Source: JAAETI01 sp964195945 (lineage in GTDB: Bacteria; Actinomycetota; Acidimicrobiia; Spongiisociales; UBA5794). From it: a stretch of DNA of 14,870 nucleotides. Location: assembly GCA_964195945.1 (NCBI GenBank), contig CAXMRC010000155.1, positions 1-14,870 of the forward strand, given 5' to 3'. Position numbers and translations under genes: made by a program. This document shows, in pieces, positions 10,158-14,870 of this stretch. The stretch's first letter is position 1. Each line of letters opens with the position of its first letter. The notes under the pieces are model-generated. The model worked only from the letters and a program-made list of their open reading frames with translations. It ran no database searches and was not told the DNA's origin.

Positions 10158-10871
10158 CTAGCGAAGCTCCTTGAGCATGTCCTCGATGGCCGAGGCATCG
10201 ACGTTGATTCCGGGCCCCATGGTCGATGAAACTGTCACCTTGCGAACAAAGCGACCCTTCGCTGCAGCGGGGCGGCCCCTGATTATCTCGTCGGAGATCG
10301 CCAGAAGATTCTCCTGCAACTTGTCAGATTCGAAGGAGACTTTACCGATCGGGACGTGCACATTCCCGTAGCGGTCATTGCGATACTCGACACGACCAGC
10401 CTTGAACTCCTTGACGGCCTTGGCGACGTCCTTGGTCACCGTGCCACTCTTCGGATTTGGCATGAGGCCCCGTGGTCCGAGGATCGAACCGAGCTTGCCA
10501 ACGTGCGACATCATGTCAGGCGCGGCAATGGCAATGTCGAAGTCGAGGGCACGCCCTGCCGCAATCTCCTCAGCCAGTTCTTTGCCACCGACGATGTCGG
10601 CACCGGCTGCTTCGACCTCGGCGACGCTCTCGCCACCAACAAACGCAACGACTCGAATATCCTTGCCGGTGCCATGGGGAAGGCTCACCGTGCCACGAAC
10701 GAGCTGATCGGCTTTCCTGGCATCGATGCCGAGGTTGTAAACGATATCGACGCTTTCGTCGAACTTGGCAAACGCCATGGTGCGCACCAAGGCAACAGCA
10801 TCAGCAGGACCATAGAGAGCTGACTTGTCATACTGACGTTTGGCGGCTGCCGTGTTCTTGTTCTTAGCCAT
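10158..10871 (-). CDS. rplA: 50S ribosomal protein L1 (uL1)
   Basis: Binds the L1 stalk of 23S rRNA and helps release deacylated tRNA from the E site. In many bacteria it also represses its own operon. The protein has 237 residues, the usual length. Hallmarks are the N-terminal KNKNTAAAKRQYDKSALY, DESVDIVYNLGIDARKADQ, the inter-domain segment GKLGSILGPRGLMPNPKSGT and the C-terminal KVTVSSTMGPGINVD. I chose the ATG at 10871 because GGAGG lies 7-8 bases upstream; the open frame extends to 10946 without another good ribosome binding site. A 93-base gap to rplK contains a GGGGA-TGGC-TCCCC hairpin (10896-10909), which could be an autoregulatory site, but I cannot show L1 binding. Confidence 0.97.
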   Translation of the reverse strand: MAKNKNTAAAKRQYDKSALYGPADAVALVRTMAFAKFDESVDIVYNLGIDARKADQLVRGTVSLPHGTGKDIRVVAFVGGESVAEVEAAGADIVGGKELAEEIAAGRALDFDIAIAAPDMMSHVGKLGSILGPRGLMPNPKSGTVTKDVAKAVKEFKAGRVEYRNDRYGNVHVPIGKVSFESDKLQENLLAISDEIIRGRPAAAKGRFVRKVTVSSTMGPGINVDASAIEDMLKELR

Positions 10872-10964
10872 TTTGCTACCTCCGGTGGTACAAACGGGGA
10901 TGGCTCCCCTCCCACGTTGCGAGATGTCGAGCCGGCAGCTCTTCACCCCAAGCTGATCTTTCGG

Positions 10965-11393
10965 TTATCCGTCGATGGTGATGCCCATGGAACGGGCGGT
11001 ACCTTCGATAATCTTCATTGCGGCTTCCATGTCATTGGCGTTCAGGTCGACCATCTTCGTCTCTGCGATATGACGAACTTGATCACGAGTGACACTGCCA
11101 ACCTTCTCCTTGAGCGGCTCAGATGAGCCCTTCTCGAGCTTTGCAGCCTGGCGCAGCATGACTGCAGCCGGCGGTGTCTTGGTCACGAAGGTGAAACTGC
11201 GATCTTCGTAGATCGAAATCTCGACGGGAATGATGGTGCCCGCCTGTCCGCTCGTCGCGTCGTTGTACGACTTGACGAAGTCCATGATATTGACACCGTG
11301 CTGACCCAGCGCCGGACCGACCGGCGGTGCCGGGCTTGCCTGCCCAGCAGGGATCTGCAACTTGAGCGTGGTCATCAGCTTCTTGCGGCCCAT
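10965..11393 (-). CDS. rplK: 50S ribosomal protein L11 (uL11)
   Basis: Binds the GTPase-associated region of 23S rRNA at the stalk base, where thiopeptides act and where stringent-response factor RelA senses uncharged tRNA. It has 142 residues, the normal length. The N-terminal domain shows LQIPAGQASPAPPVGPALGQ and HGVNIMDFVK. The C-terminal RNA-binding domain includes KTPPAAVMLRQAAKL and a typical end, ARSMGITIDG. I chose the ATG at 11393 (MGRKKLMTTLKL) because GAGG lies 7 bases upstream; an open frame continues further but overlaps nusG. It follows nusG by 19 bases and precedes rplA. Confidence 0.97.
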   Translation of the reverse strand: MGRKKLMTTLKLQIPAGQASPAPPVGPALGQHGVNIMDFVKSYNDATSGQAGTIIPVEISIYEDRSFTFVTKTPPAAVMLRQAAKLEKGSSEPLKEKVGSVTRDQVRHIAETKMVDLNANDMEAAMKIIEGTARSMGITIDG

Positions 11394-11412
11394 TGGTAAA
11401 CCTCGCTTGGAA

Positions 11413-12102
11413 TTAGTACTTGAGAATCTGTTCGAAGTTGAGCTCGACCGGGGTTTCGCGACCAAAGATGTCGACAAGGACCCGCACCTTGGATTGGTCG
11501 ACGTTGATGTCCTCGATCATGCCGTTGAAGTCGGCAAAAGGACCCTCGACCACCCGGATCGTCTCGCCGACCTCCCAGGCCGGTTTGAACGTGGGTTCTT
11601 TCTTTCCTGCTCCCTGGTCATCGTCCTTGCGGACACCCAGGATGCGTTCCACCTCGCGCCGCGACAGTGGCACCGGCTTTTGAGCCGAACCGACAAATCC
11701 GGTAACACCAGGCGTGTTGCGAACGGCGTACCAGGTGTCGTCGTCCATATACAGGCGGACCAGGATGTAGCCGGGGAACTTCTTGCGCTCCACCGTCACC
11801 TTGCGACCGGCCTTGAATTCGACGACCTCTTCCATCGGAATGACGACGTCGAATACTCGGTCCTCGAGGTGCATTGACTTGACCCGAGTTTCGAGATTGG
11901 CTTTCACCTTCTTCTCGTACCCCGAGTAGGAATGAACCACGTACCAGCCACCCGGCAGATCGTATGGGCTGGGAGGAGGTGCGGGCTTGACGAACTCGAC
12001 GACCTCGACGGCGTCGACGACCTCAGCGGCCTCCGCTACTTCGCCGGCATCGTCGACCACGGTCGATGACGTTTCTTGGCTTTCTGGAACTTCGAGAGTC
12101 AT
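11413..12102 (-). CDS. nusG: Transcription termination/antitermination factor NusG
   Basis: General elongation factor that binds the RNA polymerase clamp and links it to Rho or to ribosomal protein S10. The protein has 229 residues. The first 47 or so are an acidic, Pro-ending extension (EVAEAAEVVDAVEVVEF), common in actinobacterial NusG. The NGN domain spans about 51-155 (WYVVHSYSGYEKKVKANLE, FPGYILVRLYMDDDTWYAVR, TPGVTGFVG) and the KOW domain about 176-229 (VGETIRVVEGPFADFNGMIE, RETPVELNFEQILKY). A polar linker joins them. The ATG at 12102 starts 2 bases after the secE stop, and only a weak GGCGGGAT precedes it, so translational coupling to secE is likely. Confidence 0.97.
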   Translation of the reverse strand: MTLEVPESQETSSTVVDDAGEVAEAAEVVDAVEVVEFVKPAPPPSPYDLPGGWYVVHSYSGYEKKVKANLETRVKSMHLEDRVFDVVIPMEEVVEFKAGRKVTVERKKFPGYILVRLYMDDDTWYAVRNTPGVTGFVGSAQKPVPLSRREVERILGVRKDDDQGAGKKEPTFKPAWEVGETIRVVEGPFADFNGMIEDINVDQSKVRVLVDIFGRETPVELNFEQILKY

Positions 12103-12104
12103 TG

Positions 12105-12386
12105 CTATCCCGCCGCGTCGAGCATTTGGAGGATCGTGTTCTTGAGCCCGAAGTCGAGGGCGAATGTGTAGGCAGTAACCGCTGTGGTTACGACGAGTAC
12201 GACGACGGTGAAGGTCGTGGTCTCTTCTCTGGTGGGCCAGGCAACCTTTTTCAACTCCTGCCGAACCTCACGAAGGAACTGACGGAAACCGACGCGCTCG
12301 CGCTTGCGCTGCTGCGGGGCAGCTTTGCGGCGCTTCTTGGCGCGCTCTTCCTCCTTGGCCTGGAGGCGTCGCATTTCTCGGTTCAC
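12105..12386 (-). CDS. secE: Preprotein translocase subunit SecE
   Basis: Small essential subunit of the SecYEG protein-export channel that clamps SecY in the inner membrane. It has 93 residues with the single-span layout of most bacteria: a strongly basic N-terminus (about 1-32), the conserved amphipathic helix FRQFLREVRQELKKVAWPTR (34-53) and one transmembrane helix at about 58-78 (TFTVVVLVVTTAVTAYTF). The start is GTG at 12386, with GGAAGG eight bases upstream. An in-frame ATG is present at codon 5 but has no better site. tRNA-Trp lies immediately upstream on the same transcript, and nusG follows after 2 bases. Confidence 0.96.
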   Translation of the reverse strand: MNREMRRLQAKEEERAKKRRKAAPQQRKRERVGFRQFLREVRQELKKVAWPTREETTTFTVVVLVVTTAVTAYTFALDFGLKNTILQMLDAAG

Positions 12387-12408
12387 GTTTCAATCCTTCC
12401 TTACTGAG

Positions 12409-12482
12409 CAGGGGTGGCGGGATTCGAACCCACAACCTACGGTTTTGGAGACCGCCGCTCTGCCGATTGGAGCTACACCCCT
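12409..12482 (-). tRNA. tRNA-Trp, anticodon CCA
   Basis: Folds as a full cloverleaf on the minus strand: acceptor AGGGGTG/CACCCCT, D stem GCTC/GAGC, anticodon stem GCGGT/ACCGT with loop CTCCAAA (anticodon CCA at 12446-12448), and T stem GTGGG/CCCGC with loop TTCGAAT. The discriminator base is G. The genome encodes CTCA rather than CCA after it, so the 3' CCA must be added enzymatically. A tRNA-Trp gene upstream of secE is a common actinobacterial arrangement. Confidence 0.97.
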
Positions 12483-12508
12483 CAACATAGGCCTCGGGCC
12501 CGGCGGGG

Positions 12509-12538
12509 AGTATATGAGGTAAGACCCCTAAGTGTAAA
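12509..12538 (-). promoter_or_regulatory. Promoter of tRNA-Trp-secE-nusG-rplK-rplA
   Basis: On the minus strand TTTACA (12533-12538) and TATACT (12509-12514) are separated by 18 bases. Both match the housekeeping consensus at 5 of 6 positions. The predicted start, near 12502, is about 20 bases before the tRNA 5' end. The gap to the anti-sigma gene is only about 96 bases, so this promoter appears to separate the two units. Confidence 0.7.
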
Positions 12539-12578
12539 CCTGACGAACGGTTAGCGTGGCGTTCCTGCCAACAACTGA

Positions 12579-12929
12579 CTAAATCGCGGGTCGCGAATGA
12601 CGCCATACAGCGACAGCCACGGCACCTGCGGCGGCGGCAACAACTGCCCCCGCGGCAGCCGCGACCCGGGCCGGGTGGGCATTGTCGGAAGGCGCGCTAA
12701 TCGGATCTTGTTCGGATGCTATCGCTTCTTCGACGGCTGCGATCAGAGGGCTCGGAGCATCGACGACGACATCGGCAAGCGAAGCGAGCTGACGTCGGAG
12801 CTTCCCATAGCGTGCCATTTCTGCCTGACACGAGAGACAAGAACCTACGTGGTTCTCGAGGATCTTGGAGAGGCCGGCTACGTCTGTCGACGGTGCGATC
12901 GACCTGACTACACGGCAGCTGGTCTTCAT
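12579..12929 (-). CDS. Membrane-anchored zinc-finger anti-sigma factor (zf-HC2 type)
   Basis: Predicted to bind and hold the ECF sigma factor encoded just upstream, releasing it upon a signal. It has 116 residues. The zinc-binding anti-sigma motif is C5 ... H27-x3-C31-x2-C34 (HVGSCLSC). An acidic and Ala-rich linker follows, and a single transmembrane helix lies at about 88-109 (VAAAAGAVVAAAAGAVAVAV), leaving only about 7 residues beyond the membrane (RHSRPAI). The virtual absence of an outer domain makes sensing by cleavage outside unlikely and favours a cytoplasmic (for example redox or zinc) or membrane cue. The ATG at 12929 overlaps the sigma TGA (ATGA), with GGAGG 8 bases upstream, so the two are translationally coupled. 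Function is inferred from motif and context. Confidence 0.85.
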   Translation of the reverse strand: MKTSCRVVRSIAPSTDVAGLSKILENHVGSCLSCQAEMARYGKLRRQLASLADVVVDAPSPLIAAVEEAIASEQDPISAPSDNAHPARVAAAAGAVVAAAAGAVAVAVWRHSRPAI

Positions 12930-13498
12930 CCTTCGACCTCCATTTCGGACCACAGCTGTTTGCGCAGCTGTTTGCGTCCGCGGTGCAGCCGCACCTTTGC
13001 GGCCGCGACTGTGATCTCGAGGCGCTCGGCAATCTCGCCGTGGGTCCACCCATAGACATCCTTCAACACGACGACGGTACGGGTCGGCTTCGGAAGTTCG
13101 CGGAGGGCGCCACGGAGGCTCTCTTGGAGCACCGCCGACTCGGCGGCACGTTCTGGAGAAATCGTGTCGGCTGCCGGCTCGGCGAAGGACTCGTCGATTG
13201 AGTCTGCCCGGTGGCGCAGCTGTTTGCGCCGCTGCGACCAGGCAACGTTCACCGTTATCCGATGTATCCAGGTCGAGAATCTGGCGTCACCTCTGAAGTC
13301 GGGTAGGGCACGCCATGCACGCACAAAAGCTTCCTGCGAGATGTCCGCAGCGAGCTCTCTATCTGCAACGAGTCGAAGGGCCAAGGTGAAAACCTCGTCT
13401 TGGTGGAGTCTTACCAAATCGGAGAATGCCGTCCGATCCCCGGCTTGGGCACGGGACAGCAACTCTCCGTCGTCTGGTCTGACTCGTTCTGGTGGCAC
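12926..13498 (-). CDS. ECF-family RNA polymerase sigma factor
   Basis: Alternative sigma factor of the extracytoplasmic-function type, which redirects RNA polymerase to a specific regulon. It has 190 residues with regions 2 and 4 only, as expected. Region 2 is at about 24-95 (FSDLVRLHQDEVFTLALRLV, DISQEAFVRAW, FSTWIHRITVN) and region 4 at about 128-182 (LRELPKPTRTVVVLKDVYG, WTHGEIAERLEITVAAAKVR). I chose GTG at 13498, 4 bases after the preceding dehydratase stop. An ATG at 13552 is in frame but overlaps that gene by 50 bases and has no Shine-Dalgarno sequence. The sigma stop overlaps the anti-sigma start. I see no clear recognisable target promoter (GGAAC/CGTC type) nearby, so the regulon and autoregulation are unknown. 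Confidence 0.93.
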   Translation of the reverse strand: MPPERVRPDDGELLSRAQAGDRTAFSDLVRLHQDEVFTLALRLVADRELAADISQEAFVRAWRALPDFRGDARFSTWIHRITVNVAWSQRRKQLRHRADSIDESFAEPAADTISPERAAESAVLQESLRGALRELPKPTRTVVVLKDVYGWTHGEIAERLEITVAAAKVRLHRGRKQLRKQLWSEMEVEG

Positions 13499-13502
13499 CG
13501 GG

Positions 13503-14375
13503 TTACCCGCCCAGCCGTACGACGCACCCAGCCGTGACCAACTGCTGATCATCGGCCATAACTGTGAGCGTCACTTGGGCATCAGCGTCGTCGCCTGCCA
13601 TGTCCTTGATCATGCCCGAGACAGAAGCTTGGGAGCCCGGTTGCAGCGGTTTGCGGAATCTCAGCTTGATGTGAGCAATCGGGTCGGGTCGGGTGCTGAG
13701 ACCAGCGGCAGCTTGCATCGCCCATGCCGCCATCAGCAGCCCATGAACCACAATTCCCTGCAGGCCGGCGTGCCGTGCCGCGTCATGATCGAAGTGGATT
13801 GGGTTGTAGTCGCCAGATGCGGCGGCGTACTTGACGAGATCGAGACGGCTCGCTGACTTCGACATTGGTGCGAGCGGTTCGCCGATGCCGGGGCGAGGCG
13901 ACACGGTCGGCCGGTTGTTCAGTGCGCGGTGCCAGACCGGTGGTTCGCTGGCCTCGTCGATGTCTCCCGGCGCCAAGCCCTCCCCCATGAGGAATGTGGC
14001 GACAGCTTCGAGGAGCTTGTCTCCTGCCGCAGATTCGACGTCCGCCACGAAGGTCACGAAGAATCGCCCGCCTCGCTCGCGCACTTTGTCCACACGCCCG
14101 ATGACAGTGATCGGCGTGCCGATGGTGAGGGGTGCATGCCAGGTGAACGTCTGGTCCACATGGACAAGCACTCCGGTGAAGGGACGCACCCGGGCATCGT
14201 CGAGAAAGTGCGGAGCTACGACAAAAAGCAGCGCTCCAGAAAAACTTGGAGGGGCATAGTGCTCCCACCGATCGGGAGCGTCGCCGGTGGCCTCCACAAA
14301 TTCGGCGACCTTCTCCGGGGAGATCCGCATCGCATAGGGCCCGTAGGTGGCTCCGACAACTTGTTCGAGACTCAT
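13503..14375 (-). CDS. Fused double-hotdog MaoC-like dehydratase (HadA-HadB-like)
   Basis: Probable (3R)-hydroxyacyl-ACP or -CoA dehydratase of 290 residues made of two hotdog domains. The C-terminal half carries the hydratase-2 signature (Y183, then SGDYNPIHFD at 187-196, with the catalytic pair D189 and H194) and a VHGLLMAAWAMQ helix. The N-terminal half (about 10-135) has the same fold pattern but no such pair (only EATGDAPDRW). This mirrors the mycobacterial HadA (non-catalytic) and HadB (catalytic) subunits, here joined in one chain. In Mycobacterium hadABC also lies between rpmG2 and tRNA-Trp-secE. I chose ATG 14375; a GTG at 14402 is in frame, but neither has a Shine-Dalgarno sequence, so leaderless translation is possible (TACTCT at 14384-14389). 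It is the first gene of a unit with the sigma factor. Confidence 0.88.
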   Translation of the reverse strand: MSLEQVVGATYGPYAMRISPEKVAEFVEATGDAPDRWEHYAPPSFSGALLFVVAPHFLDDARVRPFTGVLVHVDQTFTWHAPLTIGTPITVIGRVDKVRERGGRFFVTFVADVESAAGDKLLEAVATFLMGEGLAPGDIDEASEPPVWHRALNNRPTVSPRPGIGEPLAPMSKSASRLDLVKYAAASGDYNPIHFDHDAARHAGLQGIVVHGLLMAAWAMQAAAGLSTRPDPIAHIKLRFRKPLQPGSQASVSGMIKDMAGDDADAQVTLTVMADDQQLVTAGCVVRLGG

Positions 14376-14412
14376 AGGGAGCGAGAGTAACGGTTCATGC
14401 ACTACAAAGGGC

Positions 14413-14435
14413 GCGGGCGCGAGAAAGCGCCCCGC
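14413..14435 (-). terminator. Probable terminator after rpmG
   Basis: GGGCGC (14415-14420) and GCGCCC (14427-14432) form a 6-bp GC stem with a 6-base loop. It can be extended by further GC pairs around one bulged C. On the transcript strand the GC-rich stem is followed by CCCTTTG. It begins about 35 bases after the rpmG stop and separates rpmG from the dehydratase gene. Confidence 0.45.
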
Positions 14436-14468
14436 ATGGGAGGCGCTAAATCTCGACCAGACAGACCT

Positions 14469-14630
14469 CTAGCGAGTCTCTCTATGAGCTGTGTGTTCGC
14501 GACACCAGCGGCAGTACTTCTTTAGTTCCAACCGCTCGCGGGTGTTGCTCTTGCTCTTAGTTGTCACATAGTTGCGACGCTTGCACTTGTCGCAGGCCAT
14601 CGTCAACGGTGGTCTCTTATCAGAAGCCAT
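14469..14630 (-). CDS. rpmG: 50S ribosomal protein L33 (bL33), zinc-binding form
   Basis: Small ribosomal protein near the E site of the large subunit. It has 53 residues, the usual length: MASDKRPPLTMACDKC, then RRNYVTTKSKSNTRERLEL and KKYCRWCREH. The two CxxC pairs (C13, C16, C40, C43) make it the zinc-binding (C+) paralogue. The ATG at 14630 has AGGAA 10 bases upstream. A second Met at codon 11 would shorten the protein below the family length, so I rejected it. It lies between tuf and the dehydratase, the same place as rpmG2 in Mycobacterium. Confidence 0.95.
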   Translation of the reverse strand: MASDKRPPLTMACDKCKRRNYVTTKSKSNTRERLELKKYCRWCREHTAHRETR

Positions 14631-14682
14631 TTACTTGTAATTCCTGTCTCATTAGCTGGACTTGCTTAGAAATCCGACGTAG

Positions 14683-14724
14683 CTGGAGTTCCAAAGGAAC
14701 TCCAGACGGACCGGCTGTGCCGGT
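14683..14724. repeat. Two adjacent perfect hairpins downstream of tuf
   Basis: CTGGAGTTCC-AAA-GGAACTCCAG (14683-14705) is a 10-bp perfect stem and ACCGGC-TGT-GCCGGT (14710-14724) a 6-bp one, both with 3-base loops. They start 7 bases after the tuf stop. Neither is followed by a U-run on the transcript, so they may be 3'-end stabilising structures or weak terminators. They have the same 3-base-loop design as the array at 9632-9866. Confidence 0.65.
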
Positions 14725-14730
14725 TCCCAA

Positions 14731-14870
14731 CTACTTGTGGATCTTGATAACGCGACCGGCGCCGACAGTGCGACCACCCTCACGAATCGCAAACCGAAGA
14801 CCCTCGTCCATAGCAATCGGCTTACCCAACTCAACCTTCATCTCAGTGTTATCACCAGGCATCACCATCT
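14731..14870 (-). CDS. tuf: Elongation factor Tu, C-terminal end (5' part outside window)
   Basis: The last 45-46 codons of EF-Tu, the GTPase that delivers aminoacyl-tRNA to the ribosome. The C-terminal beta-barrel domain ends MVMPGDNTEMKVELGKPIAM, then DEGLRFAIREGGRTVGAGRV and IKIHK, followed by TAG at 14731. This is highly characteristic of the family. The gene is cut by the window edge, so nothing can be said of its start or G domain. rpmG follows after about 100 bases. Confidence 0.97.
   Translation of the reverse strand, partial: MVMPGDNTEMKVELGKPIAMDEGLRFAIREGGRTVGAGRVIKIHK

Noticed and set aside
13499..13552. ATG start for the sigma factor at 13552
   Set aside because: It would overlap the dehydratase by 50 bases, has no Shine-Dalgarno sequence and adds a non-conserved N-terminal extension. 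GTG at 13498 fits the tight gene spacing.

Overview
The window is a ribosome/RNA-polymerase gene block from an actinobacterium. RpoB, RpoC, NusG (acidic N-terminal extension), L33 and the HadA/HadB-like dehydratase all resemble their actinobacterial homologues, and the order tuf / rpmG / hadAB-like / tRNA-Trp / secE / nusG / rplK / rplA / rplJ / rplL / rpoB / rpoC resembles the Mycobacterium layout. The details (fused dehydratase, long L10 tail, altered beta-prime) suggest a deep-branching class such as Acidimicrobiia. That placement is an inference. Every gene I can support lies on the minus strand, so transcription runs from high to low coordinates.

In order of transcription: the 3' end of tuf (14731-14870) is followed by two perfect hairpins, then rpmG (14469-14630) and a probable terminator. 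Next comes a compact operon of a fused double-hotdog dehydratase (13503-14375), an ECF sigma factor (12926-13498) and its zinc-finger membrane anti-sigma (12579-12929). A good promoter (12509-12538) then drives tRNA-Trp, secE, nusG, rplK and rplA. A 678-base non-coding stretch upstream of the rplJ leader (9589-10157 plus the leader to 9266, about 890 bases in all) holds an array of short perfect hairpins, a promoter, an L10-type autoregulatory leader and three 21-bp hairpin repeats. It feeds rplJ and rplL. An 18-bp perfect hairpin and a 339-base spacer separate rplL from rpoB and rpoC, which end in a strong terminator. The 5' part of an unrecognised coiled-coil gene occupies 1-324.

The genes work together as usual: the L11/L1 and L10/L12 stalk proteins for the ribosome, beta and beta-prime for RNA polymerase, NusG linking the two machines, and SecE for protein export. 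The sigma/anti-sigma pair is an accessory regulatory module placed inside this housekeeping block.

The observations most worth a second look are: beta-prime has lost all four cysteines of its second zinc site while keeping the first; L10 carries a 100-residue acidic tail; the rplA-rplJ spacer contains a hairpin array with a 54-base period and differing but self-complementary stems; and a tandem hairpin repeat sits directly in front of the rplJ ribosome binding site. I see no CRISPR array, transposase, integrase or defence system.
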